Shown piece after piece: positions 22,560-32,578 of a stretch of 64,000 nucleotides of DNA. Every line of letters starts with the position of its first letter. Within the stretch, counting starts at the first letter, position 1. The stretch covers positions 55,734,405 to 55,798,404 of the forward strand of contig NC_080067.1 of NCBI RefSeq assembly GCF_949987535.1. The letters are read 5' to 3'. The translations under genes were made by a program, and so were the position numbers. Origin of the DNA: Balaenoptera acutorostrata. Lineage: Eukaryota > Chordata > Mammalia > Artiodactyla > Balaenopteridae. The notes below the pieces were generated by a model. The model did no database searches and was not told the origin of the DNA. It saw nothing but the letters and a program-made list of their open reading frames with translations.

Positions 22560-24059
22560 GGGGCGGAGTCAAGATGGCGTACTAGGAGGACGTGGAATTC
22601 GCGTCTCCTCACAACTAGGGCACCTACCAGGCACCGGTGGGGGACCACGGACACCTAAGGGGACAGGAGGAACCCCCAGCGAATGGGTAAGACCTGGGGC
22701 ATGGGGGGAGTGAAGGTGGAGGAGAACTGGAGGCGGGATGGGACTGGCGCCCCTGAGGGGTGGCTGGGGGAGGGGGGAGGGATCCCACGCCCAAAGGGGG
22801 AAATTGGGGAACCACTGGGAGGGCAGAGGATCAAAAGGGAGCGTGGCCAGGTTTCCACTGCCCATTTGGGAACGCAGGAACCTGCTGAGATCCCAGGCCT
22901 GATGTTCTACCCACCGAGGCCCCCTCCAGCCATGTGGGTCCTGAGGGAGTGGGAGGGAGGGAAGGGGGAGCAAAAGTAAAGGCTGGACTAGGGGACCAGC
23001 ACCCCTGAGGGGTGGCTGGGGGAGGGGAGGAGTTCCTACACCCGGAAGGACCCACCCACGGTTAGGGGTCCAGCAGTGACAGGGAGACCCTGAGAGAGAC
23101 AGTGGGGGAGGGGTGCGAGGGAATGGAAGAGAACAAGGCCAGTGCTTTCCCTGTCCACTTAGGCACCGGGGAGCCTGTTGGGTTAATCCTCTGCCCTCGG
23201 AGCCTCCCTCCTGCTGTGCAGAGCCCAAGCCCCACCCCTACACCCCCACCCAGGGCCCCACCTCTACACTCAGAGACCCCCCTCCAACGGCTGGGCCTAA
23301 ACACCACCCACACACCCTCACCCACAGCCCTACCTCCAAACTCCAGAACCCCACACTCCAGAGGCCCTCCTTTCCACGTGCCACCTCTCCCTTCCAGGCA
23401 GGTCCTAAGCAGAGGCCCCGCCCCATGCTTGAACGTCACCACTCCCCCCACCTAGGTCCCGCCCCACCCTAAACCCCGCCCCTGCCTAAGTTCCACCCCT
23501 GCCAAAACTCTGCCCCCATAGACAAGGTTTTTTTTTCCTTTTCTTTTTTCCTCTTTTAGATGGGGTTCTGTTTTACCTTGTTGATTCATTGTTGTTGATT
23601 CTTTTATATTTTTACTTTTCCTAATAAATCTTTTTTTTTCTGCTGTGGTTTTATTTTACCTTGTTGCACTTTTTTCAATTATAGTCTTATTTTTCCTAAT
23701 ATATTTTTTATCTTTCTAATTTTACTTTGTTTTTTATCCTTTGATATTGTACTGCTCCTTTTTTTCTTTCTTTCTTCCTTTTTTTTTTTTTTTTAACCAT
23801 GTCACGAAGCTTGCAGTATCATGTTTCCCAGGCCAGAGGTTGGGCCCAAGCTCCTGGGGTGGGAGCTGCAAGTCCAAACTACTGGATTAACAGAGAACCT
23901 CAGACCCCAGGGAATATCAATCAGAGTGGCACTTCCCAGAGGTCCTCATCTCAGCACCAAGACCCAGCTCTATCTAACTGTGTGCAAACTCCAGTGCTGG
24001 ACATCTCAGGCCAAACAACAAGTAAGACAGGAATACAGCACCACCCATCAAAAAAAAAA
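22560..24059 (+). promoter_or_regulatory. L1 A 5' UTR with internal tandem unit
   Basis: A GC-rich 5' UTR of about 1.5 kb. The block CCCCTGAGGGGTGGCTGGGG occurs at 22750 and again at 23002. A second pair of matching blocks starts GGCCAGGTTTCC (22845) and GGCCAGTGCTTTCC (23138). The repeat spacing is therefore about 250-290 bp with indels. A T-rich segment (23527-23795) precedes ORF1. A YY1-type AAGATGGCG lies at 22571-22579. Function as an internal RNA polymerase II promoter is inferred from L1 biology. Confidence 0.75.
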
Positions 24060-24795
24060 ATGAAACGACAAAAAAAATGTTACAGACGAAGGAGCAAGGT
24101 AAAAACCTACAAGACCAAATAAATGAAGACAAAATAGGCAACCTTCCTGAAAAAGAATTCAGAGTAATGATAGTAAAGATGATCCAAAATCTCAGAAAGA
24201 GAAAGGAGAAAATACAAGAAATATTTAACAAGGATCTAGAAGAACTAAAGAGCAAACAAACAGTGATGAACAACACAATTACTGAAATTAAAAATACTCT
24301 AGAAGGAATCAATAACAGAATAACTGAGGCAGAAGAACGGATAAGTGAGCTGGAAGATAAAATGGTGGAAATAACTGCCAGGGAACAGAATAAAGAAAAA
24401 AGAATGAAAAGAATTGAGGACAGTCTCAGAGACCTCTGGAACTACATTAAATGTACCAACATTTGAATTATAGGGGTCCCAGAAGAAGAAGAGAAAAAGA
24501 AAGGGTCTGGGAAAATATTTGAAGAGATTATAGTCAAAAACTTCCCTAACATGGGAAAGGAAATAATCAAGCCCAGGAAGCACAGAGAGTCCCATACTGG
24601 ATAAACACAAAGAGAAACATGCTGAGACACATATTAATCAAATTATCAAAAATTAAATACAAAGAAAAATAATTGAAAGCAGCAAGGGAAGAGCAACAAA
24701 TAATATACAAGGGAATTCCCATAAGGTTAACAACTGATCTTTCAGCAGAAACTCTGCAAGCCAGAAGGGAGTGGCAGGACATATTTAAAGTGATG
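24060..24795 (+). pseudogene. L1 A ORF1, broken
   Basis: The cognate start ATGAAACGAC is at 24060, but an early frameshift moves the reading frame. The longest open stretch (24077-24466) then meets TGA at 24464-24466, where intact L1 B has CGA (an Arg codon). That is a CpG-to-TpG change. Further small deletions occur near 24570 and 24668. The C-terminal part continues at 32579-32729 after the L1 B insertion. It encodes remnants of the coiled coil and the RRM-type RNA-binding domain. It cannot produce a full ORF1p. Confidence 0.92.
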
Positions 24796-24807
24796 GGGAT
24801 TAGAGAG

Positions 24808-24817
24808 AAGATGGCGG
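24808..24817 (+). promoter_or_regulatory. YY1-type motif at the L1 B 5' end
   Basis: AAGATGGCGG lies 12 bases from the L1 start. In human L1 a YY1 site in the same place directs accurate start of transcription. L1 A has AAGATGGCG at 22571-22579. Confidence 0.6.
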
Positions 24818-25149
24818 AAGAGTAAGACTCGGAGATCACATTCCTTCCCACAGATACAGTAGAAATACACCTACACGTGGAACTGCTCCTACAGAACACC
24901 CACTGAACGCTGGCAGAAAACGTCCGACCTCCAAAAAGGCAAGAAACTCCCCCTGTACTTGGGTAGGGCAAAAGAAAAAAGAAATAACAGAGACAAAAGA
25001 ATAGGGACGGCACCTGCACCAGTGGGAGGGAGCCGTGAAGGAGGAAAGGTTTCCACGCACTAGGAGCCCCTTCGCGGGCGGAGACTGCGGGGGGCGGAGG
25101 GGGGAAGCTTCAGAGCCACGGAGGAGAGCGCAGCCACAGAGGTGCGGAG

Positions 25150-26220
25150 GGCAAAGCGGAGAGGTTCCCGCACAGAGGCTCGGCGCCGAGCAGCACTCAC
25201 CAGCCCGAGAGGCTTGTCTGCTTAGCCGCCGGGGTGGGCGGGGCTGGGAGCTGAGGCTCGGCTTCAGTCGGATCGCAGGGAGAGGACTGGGGCTGGCAGC
25301 GTGAACACAGCCTGAAGGGGTTAGCGCACCACAGCTAGCCGGGAGGGAGTCCGGGGAAAAAGTCTGCAGCTGCCGAAGAGGCAAGAGACTTTTTCTTGCC
25401 TCTTTGTTTCGTGGCGGGCAAGGAGAGGGGATTCAGAGCGCCGCCTAAACGAACTCCAGAGAAGGGCGCGAGCCGCGGCTATCAGCGCGGATCCCACAGC
25501 AACAGGGGCGCAGAGGGAAAATCGGAGAGACTCCCGCACAGAGGCTCAGCGCCGAGCGGCGCTCACCAGCCCGAGAGGCTTGTCTGCTCCCCCGCCGGGG
25601 CGGGCGGGGCTGGGAGCTGAGGCTCGGGCTGCGGTCGGATCGCAGGGAGAGGACTGGGGCTGGCGGCGTGAACACAGCCTGAAGGGTTTAGTGCACCACA
25701 GCTAGCCCGGAAGAAGTCCGGGAAAAAGTCTGCAGCTGCCGAAGAGGCAAGAGACTTTTTCTTGCCTCTTTGATTCGCGGCGGGCAAGGAGAGGGGATTC
25801 AGAGCGCCGCCTAAACGAACTCCAGAGAAGGGCGCGAGCCGCGGCTATCAGCGCGGATCCCACAGCAACAGGGGCGCAGAGGGAAAATCGGAGAGACTCC
25901 CGCACAGAGGCTCAGCGCCGAGCGGCGCTCACCAGCCCGAGAGGCTTGTCTGCTCCCCCGCCGGGGCGGGCAGGGCTGGGAGCTGAGGCTCGGGCTGCGG
26001 TCGGATCGCAGGGAGAGGACTGGGGCTGGCGGCGTGAACACAGCCTGAAGGGGTTGGCGCACCACAGCTAGCCGGGAGGGAGACCGGGAAAAGGTCTGCA
26101 GCTGCCGAAGAGGCAAGAGACTTTTTCTTGCCTCTTTGTTTCGCTGCGCGCAAGGAGACGGGATTCAGAGCGCCGCCTAAACGAACTCCAGAGAAGGGCG
26201 CAAGCCACGGCGATCAGCGC
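25150..26220 (+). repeat. Tandem 366-bp monomers in the L1 B 5' UTR
   Basis: The landmark TGCCGAAGAGGCAAGAGAC begins at 25371, 25737 and 26103, an exact spacing of 366 bp twice. Each unit includes CACCAGCCCGAGAGGCTTGT and GATCGCAGGGAGAGGACTGG. Each also has a short inverted repeat, GAGGCAAG...CTTGCCTC, around the A/T-rich AGACTTTTT. The first unit (before 25371) is more diverged and the last is cut short near 26220. Confidence 0.93.
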
Positions 26221-27411
26221 GGACCCCAGAGACGGGCGTGAGACGCTGGGGCTGCTGCTGCCGCCTCCAAAAAGCCTGTGTGTGAGCACAGGTCACTCTC
26301 CACACCTCCCCTCCTGGGAGCCTGTGCAGCCCGCCACTGCCAGGGTCCCGGGATCCGGGGACAACATCCCCGGGAGAACGCACTGCGCGCCTCGAGCTGG
26401 TGCAACGTCATGCCGGCCTCGGCCGCCGCAGGCTCGCCCCGCCTCCTCCGTACCGCTCCCTCCCCGCGGCCTGGGTGAGCCAGAGCCCCCGAAGCAGCTG
26501 CTCCTTTAACCCCGTCCTGTCTGGGCGGGGAACAGACGCCCTCAGGCGACCTACACGCAGAGGCGGGTCCAAATCCAAAGCTGAACCCCAGGAGCTGTGC
26601 GAACAGGGAAGAGAAGGGGAAATCTCTCCCAGCAGCCTCAGAAGCAGCGGATTAAATCTCCACAAACAACTTGAGGTGCCTGCATCTGTTGAATACCGGA
26701 ATAGACAACGAATCAGCCCAAATTCAGGAGGTGGACTCTGGGAGCAGGAGATATTAATTTTTCCCCTTTTCCTTTTTTTTGTGAGTGTATATGTATATGC
26801 TTCTGGGTGAGATTTTGTCTGTATAGCTTTGCTTTACAATAGCTTTATTTTACTTCACTATATTATAGCCTCTTTCTTTCTTTCTTTCTATTTTTTCTCC
26901 CTTTTACTCTGAGCCGTGTGGACGAAAGGCTCTTGGTGCTCCAGCCAGGCATCAGGGCCGTGCCTCTGAGGTGGGAGAGCCAACTTCAGAACACTGGTCC
27001 ACAAGAGACCTCCCAGCTCCACGTAATACCAAACGGCAAAAATCTCCCAGAGATCTCCATCTCAACATCAAGACCCAGCTTCACTCAACGACCAGCAAGC
27101 TACAGTGCTGGACATCCTATGCCAAACAACTAGCTAGACAGGAACACAACCCCATCCATTGGCAGAGAGGCTGCCTAAAATCATAATAAGGCCACAGACA
27201 CCACAAAATACACCGCCAGACGTGGACGTGCCCACCAGAAAGACAAGATCTAGCCTCATCCACCAGAACTCAGGCACTAGTTCCCTCCACCAGGAAGCCT
27301 ACACAACCCACTGAACCAACCTTAGCTGCTGGGGACAGATACCAAAAACAACGGGAACTACGAACCTGCAGCCTGTGAAAAGTAGACCCCAAACACAGTA
27401 AGATAGGCAAA

Positions 27412-28305
27412 ATGAGACGACAGAAAAACACACAGCAGATGAAGGAGCAGGCTCAAAACACACTGGACTTAACAAATGAAGAGGAAATAGGTAGTCTACC
27501 TGAAAAAGAATTCAGAATAATGATAGTAAGGATGATCCAAAATCTTGGAAATAGAATAGACAAAATGCAAGAAACATTTAACAAGGATGTAGAAGAACTA
27601 AAGAGGAACCAAGCAATGATGAAAAACACAATAAATGAAATTAAAAATACTCTAGATGGGATCAATAGTAGAATAACTGAGGCAGAAGAAAGGATAAGTG
27701 ACCTGGAAGATAAAATGGTGGAAATAACTACTACAGAGCAGGATAAAGAAAAAAGAATGAAAAGAACTGAGGACAGTCTCAGGGACCTCTGGGACAACAT
27801 TAAACGTGCCAACATTCGAATTATAGGGGTACCAGAAGAAGAAGAGAAAAAGAAAGGGACTGAGAAAATTTTTGAAGAGATTATAGTTGAAAACTTCCCT
27901 AATATGGGAAAGGAAATAGTTAATCAAGTCCTGGAAGCACAGAGAGTCCCATACAGGATAAACCCAAGGAGGAACATGCCAAGACACATATTAATCAAAC
28001 TGTCAAAAATTAAATATAAGGAAAACATATTAAAGGCAGCAAGGGAAAAAAAACACATAACACACAAGGGAATCCCCATAAGGTTAACATCTGATCTCTC
28101 AGCAGAAACTCTGCAAGCCAGAAGGGAGTGGCAGGATATACTTAAAGTCATGAAGGAGAAAAACCTACAACCAAGATTACTCTACCCAGCAAGGATCTCA
28201 TTCAGATTCGATGGAGAAATTAAAACCTTTACAGACAAGCAAAAGCTGAGAGAGTTCAGCACCACCAAACCAGCTTTACAACAAATGCTAAAGGAAATTC
28301 TCTAG
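27412..28305 (+). CDS. L1 ORF1p, RNA-binding chaperone, intact
   Basis: Encodes 297 aa. ORF1p binds L1 RNA in cis as trimers, forms cytoplasmic ribonucleoprotein particles with ORF2p and acts as a nucleic-acid chaperone (family knowledge). Residues 40-130 are rich in E, K, I and L in heptads and fit the trimeric coiled coil. Residues about 133-230 fit the RRM domain ([15 protein letters not shown] and RHILIKLSK are the two RNP-like strands). Residues 231-290 fit the C-terminal domain ([10 protein letters not shown] through [14 protein letters not shown]). The start is the first ATG in frame after an A-rich leader. Length is usual for mammalian ORF1p (human is 338 aa, this one has a shorter N-terminus). 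No stop or frameshift. Probably expressed only if the promoter is not silenced. Confidence 0.96.
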   Translation: MRRQKNTQQMKEQAQNTLDLTNEEEIGSLPEKEFRIMIVRMIQNLGNRIDKMQETFNKDVEELKRNQAMMKNTINEIKNTLDGINSRITEAEERISDLEDKMVEITTTEQDKEKRMKRTEDSLRDLWDNIKRANIRIIGVPEEEEKKKGTEKIFEEIIVENFPNMGKEIVNQVLEAQRVPYRINPRRNMPRHILIKLSKIKYKENILKAAREKKHITHKGIPIRLTSDLSAETLQARREWQDILKVMKEKNLQPRLLYPARISFRFDGEIKTFTDKQKLREFSTTKPALQQMLKEIL

Positions 28306-28363
28306 GCAAGAAACACAAGAGAAGGAAAACACCTACAATAACAAACCCAATACATTTAAGAAA

Positions 28364-31300
28364 ATGGGAATAGGAACATACATATCGATAATTACCTTGA
28401 ATGTAAATGGATTAAATGCTCCCACCAAAAGACACAGGCTGGCTGAATGGATACAAAAACAAGACCCATACATATGCTGTCTACAAGAGACCCACTTCAG
28501 ACCTAGGGACACATACAGACTGAAAGTGAGGGGATGGAAAAAGATATTCCATGCAAATGGAAATCAAAAGAAAGCAGGAGTAGCAATTCTCATATCAGAC
28601 AAAATAGACTTTAAAATAAAGACTATTACAAGAGACAAAGAAGGACACTATATAATGATCAAGGGATCGATCCAAGAGGAAGGTATAACAATTGTAAATA
28701 TTTATGCACCCAACATAGGAGCACCTCAATACATAAGGCAAATACTAACAGCCATGAAAGGGGAAATTGACAGCAACACAATCATAGTAGGGGACTTTAA
28801 CACCCCACTTTCACCAATGGACAGATCATCCAAAATGAAAATAAATAAGGAAACACAAGCTTTAAATGATACATTAAACAATATGGACTTAATTGATATT
28901 TATAGGACATTCCACCCAAAAACAACAGAATACACATTTTTCTCAAGTGCTCATGGAACATTCTCCAGGATAGATCATATCTTGGGTCACAAATCAAGCC
29001 TTGGTAAATTTAAGAAAATTGAAATCGTATCAAGTATCTTTTCCGACCACAATGCTATGAGACTAGATATCAATTACAGGAAAAGATCTGTAAAAAATAC
29101 AAACACATGGAGGCTACACAATACATTACTTAATAACGAAGTGATTACTGAAGAAATCAAAGGGGAAATCAAAAAATACCTAGAAACAAATGACAATGGA
29201 GACACGACGACCCAAAACCTATGGGACACAGCAAAAGCAGTGCTAAGAGGGAAGTTTATAGCAATACAAGCCTACCTCAAGAAACAGGAAACATCTCGAA
29301 TAAACAACCTAACCTTGCACCTAAAGCAATTAGAGAAAGAAGAACAAAAAAACCCCAAAGCCAGCAGAAGGAAAGAAATTATAAAGATCAGGTCAGAAAT
29401 AAATGAAAAAGAAATGAAGGAAACAATAGCAAAAATCAATGAAACTAAAAGCTGGTTCTTTGAGAAGATAAACAAAATTGATAAACCATTAGCCAGACTC
29501 ATCAAGAGAAAAAGGGAGAAGACTCAGATCAATAGAATTAGAAATGAAAAAGGAGAAGTAACCACTGACACTGCAGAAATACAAAAGATCATGAGAGATT
29601 ACTACAAGCAACTATATGCCAATAAAATGGACAACCTGGAAGAAATGGACAGATTCTTAGAAATGCACAAACTGCCGAGACTGAACCAGGAAGAAATAGA
29701 AAATATGAACAGACCAATCACAAGCACTGAAATTGAAACTGTGATTAAAAACCTTCCAACAAACAAAAGCCCAGGACCAGATGGCTTCACAGGCGAATTC
29801 TATCAAACATTTAGAGAAGAGCTAACACCTATCCTTCTCAAACTCTTCCAAAATATTGCAGAGGGAGGAACACTCCCAAACTCATTCTACAAGGCCACCA
29901 TCACCCTGATACCAAAACCAGACAAAGATGTCACAAAGAAAGAAAACTACAGGCCAATATCACTGATGAACATAGATGCAAAAATCCTCAACAAAATACT
30001 AGCAAACAGAATCCAACAGCACATTAAAAGGATCATACACCATGATCAAGTGGGGTTTATCCCAGGAATGCAAGGATTCTTCAATATACGCAAATCAATC
30101 AATGTGATACACCATATTAACAAATTGAGGGAGAAAAACCATATGATCATCTCAATAGATGCAGAGAAAGCTTTTGACAAAATTCAACACCCATTTATGA
30201 TAAAAGCCCTGCAGAAAGTAGGCATAGAGGGAACTTTCCTCAACATAATAAAGGCCATATATGACAAACCCACAGCCAACATTGTCCTCAATGGTGAAAA
30301 ACTGAAACCATTTCCACTAAGATCAGGAACAAGACAAGGTTGCCCACTCTCACCACTATTATTCAACATAGTTCTGGAAGTCCTAGCCACAGCAATCAGA
30401 GAAGACAAAGAAATAAAAGGAATCCAAATCGGAAAAGAAGAAGTAAAGCTGTCACTATTTGCAGATGACATGATACTATACATAGAGAATCCTAAAGATG
30501 CTACCAGAAAACTCCTAGAGCTAATCAATGAATTTGGTAAAGTAGCAGGATACAAAATTAATGCACAGAAATCTCTTGCATTTCTATACACTAATGACGA
30601 AAAATCTGAAAGTGAAATTAAGAAAACACTCCCATTTACCATTGCAACAAAAAGAATAAAATATCTAGGAATAAACCTACCTAAGGAGACAAAAGACCTG
30701 TATGCAGAAAATTATAAGACACTGATGAAAGAAATTAAAGATGATACAAATAGATGGAGAGATATACCATGTTCCTGGATTGGAAGAATCAACATTGTGA
30801 AAATGTCTCTACTACCCAAAGCAATCTACAGATTCAATGCAATCCCTATCAAACTACCACTGGCATTTTTCACAGAACTAGAACAAAAAATTTCACAATT
30901 TGTATGGAAACACAAAAGACCCCGAATAGCCAAAGCAATCTTGAGAACGAAAAATGGAGCTGGGGGAATCAGGCTCCCTGACTTCAGACTATATTACAAA
31001 GCTTCAGTAATCAAGACAGTTTGGTATTGGCACAAAAACAGAAATATAGATCAATGGAACAGGATAGAAAGCCCAGAGATAAACCCACACACATATGGTC
31101 AACTTATCTTTGATAAAGGAGGCAAGCATATACAGTGGAGAAAAGACAGCCTCTTCAATAAGTGGTGCTGGGAAAATTGGACAGGAACATGTAAAAGTAT
31201 GAAATTAGAACACTCCCTGACACCATGCACAAAAATAAACTCAAAATGGATTAAAGACCTAAGTGTAAGGGCAGACACTATCAAACTCTTAGAGGAAAAC

Positions 31301-32182
31301 ATAGGCAGAACACTCTATGACATACATCACAGCAAGATTCTTTTTGACCCAGCTCCCAGAGAAATGGAAATAAGTACACAAATAAACAAATGGGACCTAA
31401 TGAAACTGAAAAGCTTTTGCACAGCAAAGGAAACCATAAACAAGACCAAAAGACAACCCTCAGAATGGGAGAAAATATTTGCAAATGAAGCAACTGACAA
31501 AGGATTAATCTCCAAGATTTACAAGCAGCTCATGCAGCTCAATAACAAAAAAACGAACAACCCAATCCAAAAATGGGCAGAAGATCTAAATAGACATTTC
31601 TCCAAAGAAGATATACAGATGGCCTACAGACACATGAAAGAATGCTCAACATCATTAATCATTAGAGAAATGCAAATCAAAACTACAATGAGATATCATC
31701 TCACACCGGTCAGAATGGCCATCATCAAAAAATCTAGAAACAATAAATGCTGGAGAGGGTGTGGAGGAAAGGGAACACTCTTGCACTGTTGGTGGGAATG
31801 TAAATTGATACAGCCACTATGGAGAACAGTATGGAGGTTCCTTAAAAAACTACAAATAGAACTACCATACGACCCAGCAATCCCACTACTGGGCATATAC
31901 CCTGAGAAAACCATAGGTCAAAAAGAGTCATGTACCAAAATGTTCATTGCAGCTCTATTTACAATAGCCAGGACATGGAAGCAACCTAAATGTCCATCGA
32001 CAGATGAATGGATAAAGAAGATGTGGCACATATATACAATGGAATATTACTCAGCCATAAAAAGAAATGAAATGGAGGTATTTGTAATGAGGTGGATGGA
32101 GTTAGAGTCTGTCATACAGAGTGAAGTAAGTCAGAAAGAGAAAAACAAATACAGTATGCTAACACATATATATGGAATCTAA
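28364..32182 (+). CDS. L1 ORF2p, endonuclease and reverse transcriptase, intact
   Basis: Encodes 1272 aa, the usual size of ORF2p. ORF2p nicks target DNA at TT/AAAA and copies L1 RNA at the nick (target-primed reverse transcription). Residues 1-240 form the apurinic-type endonuclease, with N13, E42 (in LQETHF), D144 and N146 (in GDFNTP), D204 and H229 (in FSDHNA) all present. The reverse transcriptase spans about 450-780, with [37 protein letters not shown] and the catalytic FADD at 699-702 (30458-30469). Near the C-terminus is C1129-x3-C1133-x7-H1141-x4-C1146, the Cys-rich motif. The reading frame is uninterrupted and starts 58 bp after the ORF1 stop, as in other L1s. The element is therefore potentially retrotransposition-competent. 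Activity is an inference. Confidence 0.96.
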   Translation: MGIGTYISIITLNVNGLNAPTKRHRLAEWIQKQDPYICCLQETHFRPRDTYRLKVRGWKKIFHANGNQKKAGVAILISDKIDFKIKTITRDKEGHYIMIKGSIQEEGITIVNIYAPNIGAPQYIRQILTAMKGEIDSNTIIVGDFNTPLSPMDRSSKMKINKETQALNDTLNNMDLIDIYRTFHPKTTEYTFFSSAHGTFSRIDHILGHKSSLGKFKKIEIVSSIFSDHNAMRLDINYRKRSVKNTNTWRLHNTLLNNEVITEEIKGEIKKYLETNDNGDTTTQNLWDTAKAVLRGKFIAIQAYLKKQETSRINNLTLHLKQLEKEEQKNPKASRRKEIIKIRSEINEKEMKETIAKINETKSWFFEKINKIDKPLARLIKRKREKTQINRIRNEKGEVTTDTAEIQKIMRDYYKQLYANKMDNLEEMDRFLEMHKLPRLNQEEIENMNRPITSTEIETVIKNLPTNKSPGPDGFTGEFYQTFREELTPILLKLFQNIAEGGTLPNSFYKATITLIPKPDKDVTKKENYRPISLMNIDAKILNKILANRIQQHIKRIIHHDQVGFIPGMQGFFNIRKSINVIHHINKLREKNHMIISIDAEKAFDKIQHPFMIKALQKVGIEGTFLNIIKAIYDKPTANIVLNGEKLKPFPLRSGTRQGCPLSPLLFNIVLEVLATAIREDKEIKGIQIGKEEVKLSLFADDMILYIENPKDATRKLLELINEFGKVAGYKINAQKSLAFLYTNDEKSESEIKKTLPFTIATKRIKYLGINLPKETKDLYAENYKTLMKEIKDDTNRWRDIPCSWIGRINIVKMSLLPKAIYRFNAIPIKLPLAFFTELEQKISQFVWKHKRPRIAKAILRTKNGAGGIRLPDFRLYYKASVIKTVWYWHKNRNIDQWNRIESPEINPHTYGQLIFDKGGKHIQWRKDSLFNKWCWENWTGTCKSMKLEHSLTPCTKINSKWIKDLSVRADTIKLLEENIGRTLYDIHHSKILFDPAPREMEISTQINKWDLMKLKSFCTAKETINKTKRQPSEWEKIFANEATDKGLISKIYKQLMQLNNKKTNNPIQKWAEDLNRHFSKEDIQMAYRHMKECSTSLIIREMQIKTTMRYHLTPVRMAIIKKSRNNKCWRGCGGKGTLLHCWWECKLIQPLWRTVWRFLKKLQIELPYDPAIPLLGIYPEKTIGQKESCTKMFIAALFTIARTWKQPKCPSTDEWIKKMWHIYTMEYYSAIKRNEMEVFVMRWMELESVIQSEVSQKEKNKYSMLTHIYGI

Positions 32183-32569
32183 GGGAAAAAAAAAAAAGGC
32201 CATGAAGAACCTAGTGGCAAGACGGGAATAAAGACACAGACCTACTAGAGAATGGACTTGAGGATATGGGGAGGGGGTGGGGTGAGATGTGACAGGGTAA
32301 GAGAGTGTCATGGACATATATACACTACCAAATGTAAAATAGATAGCTAGTGGGAAGCAGCCGCATAGCACAGGGAGATCAGCTCGGTGCTTTGTGACCA
32401 CCTAGAGGGGTGGGATGGGGAGGGTGGGAGGGAGGGAGATGCAAGAGGGAAGAGAAATGGGAACATATTGTATATGTATAACAGATTCACTTTGTTATAA
32501 AGCAGATGCTAACACACTATTGTAAGGCAATTATACTTCAATAAAGATGTTTGAAAAAAAAAAATAAAT
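32183..32569 (+). other. L1 B 3' UTR and poly-A tail
   Basis: GC-poor and purine-rich, with runs such as GGGTGGGATGGGGAGGGTGG (G-rich, potentially quadruplex-forming). It ends ACTTCAATAAAGATGTTTG and an A-tract. The AATAAA at 32540-32545 is the poly-A signal. Confidence 0.85.
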
Positions 32570-32578
32570 AAAGTGATG

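Larger units (their letters stand above)
22560..24795 (+). mobile_element. L1 A, 5' part (5' UTR and most of ORF1)
   Basis: Begins GGGGCGGAGTCAAGATGGCG just after the GTTCTG target and runs to 24795, where the full-length L1 B interrupts it. The rest of the element resumes after 32578. Without L1 B and one copy of its target duplication, L1 A is about 6.6 kb, so it is essentially full length. It is younger than the L1 it split and older than L1 B. Confidence 0.93.
24796..27411 (+). promoter_or_regulatory. L1 B 5' UTR / internal promoter region
   Basis: Starts GGGGATTAGAGAGAAGATGG with a YY1-type site (24808-24817). A CpG-rich block with 366-bp tandem units follows (about 25150-26220), then a single-copy GC-rich section (26220-26750), a T-rich section (26755-26900) and a leader that precedes ORF1. 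At 2.6 kb it is much longer than the roughly 0.9-kb human L1 5' UTR. Its promoter role is inferred from L1 biology. Confidence 0.85.
24796..32569 (+). mobile_element. L1 B, full-length LINE-1 with both ORFs intact
   Basis: A 7.8-kb element inserted in L1 A ORF1. It is flanked by AAAGTGATG (24787-24795 and 32570-32578), and the target TTTAAAG fits the L1 endonuclease preference for TT/AAAA. In order it has a 2.6-kb 5' UTR with tandem monomers, ORF1 (27412-28305), a 58-bp spacer, ORF2 (28364-32182), a 3' UTR with AATAAA at 32540-32545, and an A-rich tail. Neither ORF has a stop or frameshift and all the key ORF2 residues are present. It is the youngest member of the nest. Confidence 0.96.

Noticed and set aside
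22569..23228. Long proline-rich antisense ORF (219 codons) in the L1 A 5' UTR, reminiscent of the position of primate ORF0
   Set aside because: Its first codon is TTG and it contains no ATG. Its length follows from the GC-rich repeated 5' UTR, and its sequence has no likeness to ORF0.
22683..23472. Pro-rich plus-strand ORFs that could be a GC-rich exon or CpG island of a host gene
   Set aside because: The region is the 5' UTR of L1 A, directly following AAGATGGCG and preceding a decayed ORF1.
24836..26153. Repeated antisense and sense ORFs in the L1 B 5' UTR
   Set aside because: They recur because the monomers recur, most begin with non-ATG codons, and GC-rich DNA has few stops. No evidence of translation.
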